Assembly (NCBI GenBank): GCA_951394405.1
Contig: OX596335.1
Coordinates: forward strand, 4,960,001 to 5,024,000
Direction of reading: 5' to 3'
Source of the DNA: Coprinellus micaceus
Taxonomy: Eukaryota > Basidiomycota > Agaricomycetes > Agaricales > Psathyrellaceae
DNA: 64,000 nucleotides
The stretch's first letter is position 1; the number at the start of each line of letters is the position of its first letter. Made by a program: the position numbers and the translations under genes. Below the pieces are notes generated by a model. That model made no database searches. It saw nothing but the letters and a program-made list of their open reading frames with translations, and was not told the origin of the DNA. Positions 12,034 to 22,610 of the stretch are shown one piece after another.

Positions 12034-14199
12034 ATGGACTCTGTCATCGCTGCCACTCCCCAGAATCGCTCAGGAGCGCCCCCTCTCCGCAGTTTCAACC
12101 TTGCGCAGAGAACACATATTCAGTCAAAGCTTCCCAACTTTGTCGCGTATCTCGTCGAGTCCAACCCCACTGTCCGCGATTACGACAAGGGAACATCTAC
12201 CTGGATGTCGGAAGCCGCAGCGGCAATCATGAAGCATGACCTCTTCAAGGCTTCCGATCTCAACGGTCGTAAACCTGACGTTGTCGAGAAGGTTAGTGGG
12301 CAGCGTGATCTAATCAACGCTCACACTAACGTACTTCACGCCCTAGGAAATTCGCACCTTCTTCCGAAACTGGAAGAACAACACCTACAAGAAGGGCCTT
12401 CCGAAGACCGTGACCTCAATGTCTACCTCAACGTCCTCAGTCGCCACATCGTCCCCATCCACACAGCGCGCTCTCAATGATGCCATTCGGGGACTTGTCA
12501 TTCTTGAGGGAGACCTCTCAGCCAAGGACATCTTCTTCCGAGAGCAGCCCCAGGAGTACTCCCGGGCCTACAAGGAGGTCAAGGCGGCAGTTCCCCTAGG
12601 GACGCATTCTTGTGTCATCTCCCAGAAGGCCAGGAAGCGTGCCTGGGATGGGGCTGATCAGGACCATTGGGAGCAGCGCAAGCGTGAGATGGAGCTTGAT
12701 GTTCCGACGTACGACATCCTCCTTCCGCATTTTCAGAAATCCAGCTAACCAAATTTTATAGAAACCAAGCCTTGTGGCCCGTCTATCTACGCGAGGCTGT
12801 TCAGCAGAACCTCGATCGCGGGATTGTGGGATTGGCAATGGTTGGGGTCATGTACGCGATGCGCACGGAGTCGGAGGGTGTGCAGCATGGCATGTGAGTC
12901 GCACATAGGTTTTTTCTGTCACCGCCGTGCTCAATAAATTCTTCTTTATCTAGTCTCTATGCTGGCCATGACTCCACAAGCCAATCTGAGATCGCCCACA
13001 TGCCCAAGATGCACGACGAAATTGTCAGGCACTGGGTCCAACATGCTGAGGCTCATTTACCGTGTTCGTCCGCCAAGGTCCTAGTCTATACAACGATATC
13101 TGACTTCTCCGAAGATTTGAAGAGCCCGTCGGTCTACCAGTTCGAGCTCGATGACAAGTCGAAGCGTCCCATCCTGCCCCTATTGGATCTGGCCGATCCA
13201 AATCTCGCACTCGGCCAGATCTCCGAGGTTCTCACGCGTTATCTCACTGCGCTGTGGGGTACGTCCCCACATTTTCCTTCTTCACCGTCATCATCTCATT
13301 GTCGATGTTCATCCCCTCATCCCCAATTCATCATCACAGATCATGGATATCCAGCAGAGAACGCTATGCCAGCACTTCCGTGGGCTGCGCTAGCTCAGGA
13401 TCCGGCAGGTCACTATGACGTGGGGGTCTTCAGCTTCTCGTGCCCGATTGGCTACCCTACACCCTGCAGGCCAGCCGACGCCCCTGGTCTGTACGAGGAC
13501 ATCGCTCGCTACCAAGCGTCTGGCACTCCGTTCCTGTTTTTTACCAAAGTGGAGTACCTTTCACGCGCTCGGGATGCTGCTCAGCGCTTGATCGATCAGG
13601 TGGAGAGGGGTGATGAGGTTGGCGCTGAGGGGGGACTTGAAACTGGGCCCCAGCAAGTGCGTTGTTTATCTCTTCGTGTTTCCATCTATCTGATAGCACC
13701 CCTAGTCATCCGAAGGTCCGGCCCAGCTCGGAGTCGCTGCCCCCGCCACTGGTACCCCTATCCCGTCCTCTGAGAAACCCCTCGATCGCGAGCTGCTTCC
13801 TCCTCCTCCTCCGGCTAAGGAACACCCACCTACCCTCACTCTCCAAGACGAACGACCCAAGACTCCTCCCCTCCCTCCTGCCCTCCCTCCTGCCCAACCT
13901 CCCAAGAAAGGCAAGAATGGCTCGGCGTCGAAGCGGAAGACAATGGGTGATGCCACGAACACTCTGAAGGGTGGCGCTGATGCACCAAGGCGCGAGAGCA
14001 CTCGCTCGCGGAAGCAGGTTGGTTTCGGGCTCCAGCTCATCGCTCAGGGGCAGAGGTCTCCTAAGGGCCGAAAGTAAGTGATGAGTATAGCGTGCAATAT
14101 TCACTACTGACGGCTTGCTCATACAGGGCGGCCTGCGAGTACAACCTGAGCTTAGACGTTGAGAACCACGGCTCCACCAAGCGTGCCCGTCGCGACTAG
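12034..14199 (+). CDS. KDZ passenger gene, unknown function
   Basis: Seven-exon model: 12034-12291, 12347-12708, 12762-12893, 12954-13258, 13340-13656, 13706-14073, 14127-14199. All junctions are GT..AG and in frame, giving about 604 residues. The N-terminal part has a helical segment with LPNFVAYLVESNPTVRDYDK and EIRTFFRNWKNNTYKKGLPK, a layout I associate with multicopy Agaricomycete proteins of unknown function. The middle has NQALWPVYLREAVQQNLDRG and GHDSTSQSEIAHMPKMHDEI. The C-terminal third is low in complexity, rich in proline and lysine (around exons 6-7), and ends in a basic KRARRD, which could be a nuclear signal. It lies inside the KDZ inverted repeats and diverges from the transposase, so an accessory role in transposition or host interaction is inferred. 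No TET/JBP dioxygenase motif was seen. Confidence 0.75.
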
Positions 14200-14204
14200 A
14201 TTGG

Positions 14205-14646
14205 TCGGTTTAATTGTTGTTTAAATGTTTCCCCCTCCCTCTTCATCGGTTCCCTTGATTAAATGATACTTTTTCTCTGCTTCGAGTTCATTGATTGTCC
14301 CTTCTTCGTATCCCTGTTCAAATTCCTCCCTATCCGTTCAAACATTTCTTTATCTCCTATTTAAACACACAAACACATCCTTGGTCCGATGTGCCTACCG
14401 TTTAATTACCCTTGTTCTTATACGACCTCACGGTTATTTAAACACGAATACGACCATTTAATTCCCCACACCACACAACCCAGCGCATTGAGAGCGACGG
14501 TTATTTCAGCGAGGTAGGTGTTTAAACGCAACACGGAGGTGTGGCCTCATAGTCCCCCCGCCTGCGCTCGCACAATTAAACGCCAGCATTTAAACGGACG
14601 CTGCTTAAATACGAAGCCCTTGTGTAACAGGCCGTCATTTAATCAA
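14205..14646. repeat. Right subterminal TTTAAA/TTTAAT motif array
   Basis: The counterpart of the left array: about twelve TTAAA-type motifs between the stop of the passenger gene and the right inverted repeat, for example near 14209, 14221, 14258, 14358, 14400, 14434, 14457, 14519, 14574, 14588, 14604 and 14636. The motif forms (TTTAAAC, TTTAAAT, TTTAATC/T) are the same as on the left. Confidence 0.65.
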
Positions 14647-14655
14647 ACGCCATCG
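14616..14655. repeat. Right inverted repeat of the KDZ element
   Basis: Inverted relative to 4599-4637 with the shared blocks taacaggccgt, tttaatcaaa and ccatcg. The element is proposed to end near 14673, just before the second cgccgt. Confidence 0.65.
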
Positions 14656-14673
14656 CGCTTTTGTAAATAAAGA

Positions 14674-15059
14674 CGCCGTCTGGAGGTCCGGCTCAATGGG
14701 ATTGGGATGGGTCGTACCTATGTTGATCTGTATACAGTATAGCTTGGAGGGGTAGTGGTCGAACGGATTCCTGTCATATTCCAATGTCCCTCAATCACGA
14801 TGGCTTCCGGTATCTCTAGAGTCAATGGGGGGAATGGGAAGCTTGCGTCACATCCGGACAGGAAGTAGGGGAATCACCGACGGTTTCGTGAAGGGGGTGC
14901 ATCTACGGGTGGTAGGTAGACCTTAGCACCAGCTTTTCAACAAGCTTCATCTCAGGGTATTGTCTATCCACCTCGTATAGAGCGGAAATGTACGCCGAAC
15001 GATTACCGGTTGCCCGATCTATATGGGCCTCGTTCGAGAGGACACAAGGCCAGCGATAG
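14674..15059. other. Short intergenic stretch
   Basis: Between the KDZ end and the palindrome array. I see no gene, RNA or repeat that can be supported. Confidence 0.4.
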
Positions 15060-15812
15060 CCTGTTTCCGCAATGTTTCTTGTGGAAACATTGGAGAAAGA
15101 GAGGGCCTGTTTCTGGTCTGATTCTGGCAGAATCCTGATGGAAACGTGCAAGCGATCATGATTTCGCCATGTTTCTGCAGGAAACGTCATAGAAACACGT
15201 GAGAATCAGATCGTTTCTTTTTTACCAATGTTTTCTACCTAAGTTTGTCCAGAAACATGACAGAAACATGCGCTTCTCCATGTTTCCTAAAAGAGTTTCG
15301 CTGGAAACTTCCTAAAATCATACCGGAAACATGCTATGACGTCACACGTGCGACAATGTGACCAATCCCCATGTTTCCAGCTTCTTTCCTTTGAGAAACC
15401 GGGCGGAAGCATGGGGCGAAACAATTACCCATGTTTTCACCGGAAAAGACAACGGAAACACTGAGAAAGGCATGATTTCGGTGGGAAACCTACAGGAAAC
15501 ATGCCGGAAATTTGTATTGGGTGTTTTCGCGCTGTTTCCTCCTACAAAACCGGAGAAACATGCCAGAAACACCAGGTGGCATGTTTCCAACGCTATTTCC
15601 TTTGGAAAGAGGCTGGAAACATATCAAAAAGATGGGACGCACATTTTCTCGCACTGTTTTTCTACGGAATTAGACTGGAAACACGCAAAAGAAATGAAGT
15701 GGCCATGTTTCCTCAATGTTTCCGCTCTGTTTCTGGAAGAGAGGATCAAGAAACACACGGCCCTAATCTTTCCCCTCTGTTTCTGAACGACACATGCACG
15801 AAACATACCCAT
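15060..15812. repeat. Array of imperfect palindromes with GTTTC/GAAAC cores
   Basis: About 750 bp in which catgtttcc and its complement ggaaacatg recur dozens of times in alternating orientation. A diverged unit of roughly 60 bp can be followed, for example from 15369, 15588, 15651 and 15703: an opening (c)catgtttcc, a central tttcctttgg-like segment and a closing ggaaacat. Each unit could fold as a hairpin. The array keeps a 142-codon open frame (15358-15786), but this looks like a by-product of repetition and is not called as a gene. Confidence 0.7.
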
Positions 15813-16570
15813 TATTCGGGGCCTCTGGTAGGTATCTTAAGTCACCAAAGCGACCTTATCGAAGGTCTTTAGGGCCGGCCGATCTCCCGACTCGGAATTT
15901 CAAGCTCTAGACTTGATATACTATACTATATGATATAGCGATCCACCGCTGTGAGGTCGACTCACTACTTGGATCCGGATATATATAGCTCTATATCTAT
16001 TGTATATATAGATAGAACTTCGTCCATGGTAATTATTGCACATGTATCGCCGTGGTTCTCATAATCTTCGCTGGTGTCGCCCTCCGAGAGAATTGCGTCT
16101 CCATACAGACTTCCTGATCATGACTGTACGTACCCCGGGTGTTGACCATGACAATTGCAAGGCGTTGGGTCCTACCCTGACTCGACCAACCGCTCCCCGG
16201 GGGACAAGACACGCGTACTAGGCTTCGGAGAAGGACTTGCAAACAACTATTTTGCCCGAATTTCTTCGTTGCAGTTCTAATTAGATTCAAAGGGGACAAC
16301 CACTGGAGGAAGGCGGGGGCAGACATCGAAGGCCGTGTGGCAATCTGGAAAGCGGTGAAGTACGCGTGCTTAAGCCACCATTTTTCGCAGGTCTCCAGCT
16401 GAAGCGAGAAAGGGCAAGGGAAGCACTCCGTCTACTTCGATGGCCTACGTCGAACCAATGCACCACTCCCCCAACCGACATCGCGATCGACATCAGCATC
16501 GTCACCTACACATGTCACGAACGCAGAGGAGGTAGCTCCTCGTCAAATAGGACAACGGTGAGGGCTATAA

Positions 16571-16894
16571 TTATATGGTATAAGTAGCTATAGCGAGCGG
16601 AAGGGCGAGGTATGTAGCCCTTGGACTCACGGTCATTTTCGTCCCAAACTGCCGGGGGCAAATCAATTCGACGTCAACGCCAACCTGACCACCCCTTTCA
16701 AAGAGCTGGATCTGGAGGATGTCTCCTCCTCCTTTCGTACACGACGCTGTTAGAAGGGTGGCGGGGTTGCCATTGCAGGTCGTCAACAACAATCCTCGCG
16801 AGAGGCGCGACTTCTTCGCCGCTGCAATGGCAATTGGTTTACCATAACTCGTCGTCCTCCATACCCCTCCCTCAAAAAGCGACACCCGAGTCAA
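16571..16894 (-). CDS. Putative exon, unknown protein
   Basis: An open minus-strand stretch with regular amino-acid composition (it includes SLFEGGVWRTTSYGKPIAIA and DILQIQLFERGGQVGVDVEL). A plausible splice donor (gtgagtccaagg) follows the codons for KMT near 16626, which suggests that the exon ends there. No partner exons could be joined with confidence and no family is recognised. It could be a relic or part of a small host gene. Confidence 0.25.
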   Translation of the reverse strand: MTRVSLFEGGVWRTTSYGKPIAIAAAKKSRLSRGLLLTTCNGNPATLLTASCTKGGGDILQIQLFERGGQVGVDVELICPRQFGTKMTVSPRATYLALPLAIATYTI

Positions 16895-17580
16895 CCTACA
16901 ATCTCAAGGTCATTGCACCGCGACGCCGCCGCATTTTCCGCCGCCCAATGCCATCCTTCCACCCATTACACAAGCACCCTTCCCATCGTTCCCACCGACC
17001 GGAAGGTCCTACGCCCGTTGTCATAATGATGATAGTCGCGCTCGTATCCGTGAACTTCTTGCTTTCAGGGACCACATGTTGTCAATCAGGGCCACCTCTT
17101 TCTATCGCGATGTCGAGATTTGACGACATGGCAGAGCCGCCATTGTCACGAAATAGATGGATGTCGATCACGGGCGTACTCGCCTGTCGCATCCCGTCGG
17201 AAAGTGTCTTCCATCGAGTCACACAGGGAGGTATCGAGTCCTTCCGCGGAGCGAGCAGTTCGTTATGGAATTTGGGTCCTGTGTTGGCGGAAGGTCTTCT
17301 CAATTACTGCGTCAGGGAGCTGTACGGCGAACACCTGCGAGATGTGTTGCAGCGTCAGGTGTAAAAGAGCTGAGACGAGCTTCAGTTATATCTCAAGCTC
17401 GAGAACCCGCCAGGTAACGGCCGATTTCCCGAACTCGTTCGCCGGCGGACAGCAGTATCACGATCAATTAGAATGAATACTCATCCGTTGAGCCTACCCC
17501 TGTGGTCTGCCTAGCCACGACCGACGCATGACCGACGCTGGTAGATGAAGCTGGAACTATGTTTATGGGGCGGCGCCATC

Positions 17581-17628
17581 TGTCCAAATGGTCGAACCAC
17601 GAAGTCCAAACTGTCCAAATGGTCAAAC
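17581..17628. repeat. Short repeated motif tgtccaaatggtcraa, two copies
   Basis: Two tandem occurrences (17581 and 17612). A third copy lies at 21307 with gtcgaaac-type flanks. Too short to classify; possibly remnants of one dispersed repeat. Confidence 0.4.
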
Positions 17629-18734
17629 TGCCGAGTCTAAACCGTTGAAACGATCCAGAAACTATCAGGAACCTTGGTATGACAGAGAAGAGACTCACTA
17701 GGGGGCACCGGCGACATCGAGGTGGGTGCCAAGTTGGACCGAATGCCTCGAGCGCCGAAATTGACGCCAGAAGTGGATCACATGTCATAGCCCCGTGCGG
17801 GAATAACTGGGCGCTAGTTGATTAATCAGGTTGCTTCTCGTCCTTCACCGGCCACGATCTGCCCCCCTGCCCTTGGCGTTGACCGCTACTTCATACGTCT
17901 CATAGCCTCCCCCGATGATAAAAAGCAATATCGGACCCTCAACTTGTTCAATTCCTTCTTCCTTCTATCCAACGGCTTCTCAATCGCCTCTCGCCCTCTC
18001 TCCATCTCCCCTTGTTCTCGGTCTAGGGAAACCTTGGCCACTCTGCAGCCGCTTACTACTAAAATTCGACCGCCTCTGGTGACGGCGGTGTTCACGATGG
18101 TAGAGCCCTTGAGTTGGGATTGGTACCTCTGGTGAGTATCGCCTAGCCGTCCCTGCATTGTTATGCGTCGAGTCCCCGCTCATCGGACCTGGATCTAATG
18201 GCATGTTGGAAGAAGCATAGCCGATTTCAACCTGTTAGAAAAGCAGCACGTTGCCGGCCCAGACTCAATGGCAAGGACACTCCATAGCATATACACGACA
18301 GCCCATGCAGAATCACCATCGACAGCAGGCCAAAGCATGTGCTCTGCGAAGCAAATGGCGTACCGGTACGAGGATCGCATCCCCTTTCGTCGCCACCCTT
18401 GGCTCTGGCCTAGTCTTTTCTGACGTCGCGCCAATTCGGGCTGCATCTTCACAACCTTTGACCTTCTGTCTCTTGTGCACTTCACGCCAAACCCCGTACC
18501 ACGCGAGGCCAATGTCACTTGTATCCGTCGTTCGTAGCCTTCCAAATATAGTGACCCACCTCTCAGATTCGTACCAATCCGTGTCAATGGAAGTTTAGAA
18601 CTTCCCTCTTACCGCTACTGGCTCCAGTTGTCTAGTATAAGTTCGAAAGGAATGACAACACATGAAGCTTGAAGGCGCGCCGGTGTGCATCATGATCAGA
18701 TCCCCTCGCTCCTCTCTGTGCTCGTCAGTCCCGG

Positions 18735-19280
18735 ATGCTTCGCGCTGATCATTCCGTACCCATCGCTCCTCCGCCTCATTTTCTATATCTTCCTGTTTCA
18801 ATTGAAGGCGTTAGGATCGAGAATTCAAGGCCACAGGTGGAAGTCTTAGATTGGACTTCCTTCGAACCACGACTGGTGCTGATTCGCGACGTCGGGAAAA
18901 CGGCATATGAATTCGTCGTACAAGCACATAAACACCCCGGTGGAGACATAAATAGCATCCCGAAAGGTATGCGTATGACCATTTCTCCGAAGGCCACATG
19001 TTCATATCAAGGCAATCTTCTTGCGCTTCGCGAATCGAAACAGAAGGCGCGCGGTCTGTGGCCCACTCTTCTAAGATGGCCCAGTGAGCCAAAACGTCTT
19101 CCATGGGGTTCTAGATCTGCACCTATCCGGTGTCAGCCACAGATTCTACCAGCCGAGCTGAAGGAGAAGACTTTACCTTTATTTATTCTCCTCCAACCGT
19201 GTTCCGCGCCCGCTCATGCACCCGAAATGAGGCCCTTAACCTCTTCAGCAAGTCGCTGGTGGTGCCGGCACTATGGATGA
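18735..19280 (+). CDS. Open frame of 181 codons, unknown
   Basis: One of the longer open stretches in the gene-poor region, starting with ATG. The first two thirds look protein-like (VEVLDWTSFEPRLVLIRDVG, KTAYEFVVQAHKHPGG) and the rest does not. No domain, signal peptide or membrane segment was identified. It may be a chance frame or a gene fragment. Confidence 0.2.
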   Translation: MLRADHSVPIAPPPHFLYLPVSIEGVRIENSRPQVEVLDWTSFEPRLVLIRDVGKTAYEFVVQAHKHPGGDINSIPKGMRMTISPKATCSYQGNLLALRESKQKARGLWPTLLRWPSEPKRLPWGSRSAPIRCQPQILPAELKEKTLPLFILLQPCSAPAHAPEMRPLTSSASRWWCRHYG

Positions 19281-22200
19281 GCGGATTTCGGCGCTGAACT
19301 ATGTGTTCCTCACCTGCGGCTGCGGGTCGTTGGCGAGTTTCTTCAGAGCGGCATTCTGGAGGGAGCCTCTGCGTCAGACTGCACGAACATGTTGAGAGTA
19401 AGTATGAAGGGTCCACCAATGGTCCCACCTGCTGCTGGAGGCGATGCTGAGTCTGGACGAGGGATTTGATCAAATGTCTGGCCCAGCACATTCGAAGACT
19501 ACGTGAGGAGGGAGTTTCGCAGAGTCAGCCATATCGTACAAATGTCGGATAAGTGTAACATGCAGCAAGAGTGATGAACTAGGAGGAGCGCCAGGAGAGC
19601 CAGAGAGAACATAGCGCAACCTGCCTAGGTCGCAATTTGCCAGCTTGTCCCATCTAGGATTAGCAGGCTGAGCGCGTTGGCGAACCAGGGGGAGTCGAAC
19701 GAATTACTTACATATGGGTCCCCAATGCCTTCAGCGTAATTTTGCTATTCCAGCCAATAGTAGGCGGATCTCCAGTGGTCGCTGGTCGCAATCCTTATCA
19801 GACGGTAGAACCGCGAATATACGTTAATTTGGTAATACTTCCCCATAGGACGCAAAATCCTATCTACGCACCAGGGTTTCAAAGGAGAGATAGGTCTCCC
19901 AGGTAAAGTTATCTAACGACCTGTACCCATGCTTGTGATTCTTGTTGAGCTATAGGCGTGGCTTGTCAATACAAACATTGCGTTGTGCCAAAGGAATGCG
20001 AGGGACGAACCAGCGACTTCAATGGAGCGGATTGTCGTGTTGCCCGTGCCGCTAGATCTGAGGTGAATACTGGCGGTACCGGGGGTTATCCCTGGTGGAA
20101 AGGGTAAGGATAGTTAAGCTGCGAGGAGAAGGGAAGGTGGTAAATTTCTAGCTTACACCTGATGCATGCCCTTAAGGGAGTGTCGAAGTTCGACATCGCC
20201 AAGAGTGTTGCGCCCTGTGGTTGATAATTGGGCATTGCTTGCGACGAGATATGTGGAAGGAAGGGTGAACACCATCAACTTTATAGGTGCACGGCGAGTG
20301 AAAGCAAACGCCGCATCGCTGCCGCATCACTTTACCTCATGCGGACCCTTCGTCCAATTGAGAGAAACCATCGAACAGAGTGGGCAGTATTGTCGCCCAA
20401 GGTCCGCATGGTAGGGATAAGGACCGGATGCTTGTGAACTGGAGGACGGAAGATGCTTGAAGGGAGGGTGTATTCACGAAAGCATCCACACGAGCGACTG
20501 TTACCTAACAGATCATGGGTAGATGACAAGGTAGAGAGAGATCAACGAGAGAGCTTACCGAGCGGAGCGTACTACTCGCTTCTCACTGGGCGCGTACTTT
20601 TCCATCATGCAACCGAGTGTTCGTCTCGGAATGAAGGGTGCCCAACGCAACGTCACACGGAGGCAACCGATCGCAATAGGCCCTGCACCGGTGCGGCGAT
20701 GGCATATCCACCTCCAACGGGCAAGGCTAAGGCCTCTGGACCATGTGAAGCCCCATCTATCTCAGCGTCCATTATGGTATGGTATGATTTCCAGTCGATA
20801 CTCGAGACGTCGGTCCGGATCTCTGCCGCTTGCATGATGACTTGAAGATAACACGTACGATTGCGGCGTTGCGATTCAAAGGTGTACTACGGAAGGCACC
20901 AATTGGCGAAGACACCTGATCTGTTAAAAGAGAGTGAGGGCCGTATGAGTGCAGCTATGCTACACAGATGACGAGGATACGTACTCGAGCAACACGAACC
21001 TGGCCCCAACGATACATGTAGAGTACCAGCAGAGAGATGGGAGGACGCGCAGCTGTGAGGCTATACGCCACCGCTATACCACGCTTTGTGGAGAGTGAGG
21101 GTATTGAGGGATGCACCTGTCGCGGCCCTCCAAGATGAAGCACAATTCAAGCATCCCGATGTGCCAGTGATCGACTCTAGTGGATGCGATGGATAAGTGT
21201 CAACGATACACGTCTTAACCTATTCACTGACCTTTATTTGCACTTTTAAAGGCAGGGAACCCTTCCTTGAGCTGGAATGCGGCTAATTGGGAGTGCCTAT
21301 TCTAACTGTCCAAATGGTCGAAACATCATCCTGTCCGGAAGGTCCAAGTGGTCGAAACACCCCACCCAATCGGTCGAAATCGCCCTAAAAGGCGTTAGTA
21401 ACGCTTTAACGCTCGGTAGGCCAGGGCATGTCCTCACTGCAGCTCGGTGTGACACTTATGACTGAAGATGGTGGTTGGTGACATCGTGGTTGAGGCTGAA
21501 CCATGCAGAGGGCAGTCCGGGGTCACCGCATTGACACCGAAGTTGCGTCATGCCACGTGGCCCGGCAATCAGACCCCTCAGCGAGCAGCGGATTGAGTCC
21601 GAACTGGGCTTTGACTTCCTCCTCGACCACAATCTATGATCATGTCGACCGTCGGGTTTCTTGTCAACGTTGAGCTCCTGGCCTACCGTTTTCGCTCATC
21701 CTTCAGAGGTGCGTCTTTTCCCAGCTTTTCGTATCCTTGAAATTTCTATACCAGCGCGAAAGGAAACATGTGCATGTTGACCCCGAGATCGCCTCTTGAA
21801 CGTCGGTTCTGCCCTGAGCTCGAGGACAGCGTAAGCAGCCTCGTCTCCTCGGAGGTTCTCAGTAGGCTCCCATTGGTCGAGCGTCGCCCGTATTACCTGC
21901 TTCAAGACGTCGTCTGCGAGCATCCCTAATACTACTCATAAACATATTTCATCAACCCAGGCTCTGGCTTCCACGCGACACTTCCCAATGGAGGTTTACC
22001 ACCCCCCACCACCATTACCTCCCTTTTTCGTTGGGTTCTCCCATCATCTGATTCATTTTTACCACATCCACAGCCTCCTGGTCCTCCTGCCATCGTCTTC
22101 TTCCCAGTATTTTTCGATTCAAACGGTCGACCGTGTCTTGCTAACGTTCTTGACGAAGCTAAAGCGTACTGAGCGTGCGCAGCCCATGAACTCGCTGACT

Positions 22201-22610
22201 TGCGGCGGCCCCGAGTGCCATCCTTTCTCGGTTTCACCAAACACCTCAAGTTCTTGGGAAACCCACAGGGGATGCGCGAACGGTGCCCCAGTCCAGCTTC
22301 AGCTGCCTCGTTAGCTCCCTCACCTGTGTCTATTGAGGTGGGCTGGAGCGGAAGGCGGGCGTTTGGTCTTCCTTTGGCACCACTGATAGGGTTTTGTTGC
22401 AGATCCAATCCATCCCGGAACGCCCTGAAATGGACTGAAATGGACTGATGTGAGTAAATCGGACGGCGGTCCGCTGGGATATGCAAGCTAGAGCCATATA
22501 TCAATCCGTCCTCAGTATAGCGGCTTGAGATTTATTCAACGACATCGGTCGTTATCCCCGGTCTTTCTCCTTCAGCTAAGTGACTGAATCGATGCCTGCA
22601 GGCGACGTAC

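Larger units (their letters stand above)
4582..14673. mobile_element. KDZ-superfamily DNA transposon, about 10 kb
   Basis: The element is defined by a KDZ transposase gene (minus, 5036-9008), a second gene pointing the other way (plus, 12034-14199), matching inverted sequences near both ends (4599-4637 and 14616-14655) and clusters of TTTAAA/TTTAAT motifs just inside both ends. Exact tips are tentative: a 6-bp direct repeat cgccgt (4576-4581 and 14674-14679) flanks the proposed ends and may be the target-site duplication. The transposase reads through all ten exons without a stop, so the copy may be active. KDZ (Kyakuja-Dileera-Zisupton) elements are known in basidiomycetes and often carry passenger genes. 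Confidence 0.7.
15813..22600. other. Gene-poor region with unassigned open frames
   Basis: Almost 7 kb without a gene that can be recognised. Two coding-like open stretches are listed separately (16571-16894 minus, 18735-19280 plus). A third, on the minus strand at 21932-22504 (190 codons, basic, Gly/Lys rich), has no domain. Two short similar segments containing tgtccaaatggtcgaa lie at 17581-17628 and 21307-21324. Confidence 0.4.

Noticed and set aside
12034..14199. TET/JBP dioxygenase as KDZ passenger
   Set aside because: Looked for because such genes are known from KDZ elements. No HxD...H iron-binding pattern in a suitable fold context was seen.
15358..15872. Open frames of 142 and 123 codons in the palindrome array
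   Set aside because: They follow from the repeat and contain only repeated phrases; no splice or promoter signals.
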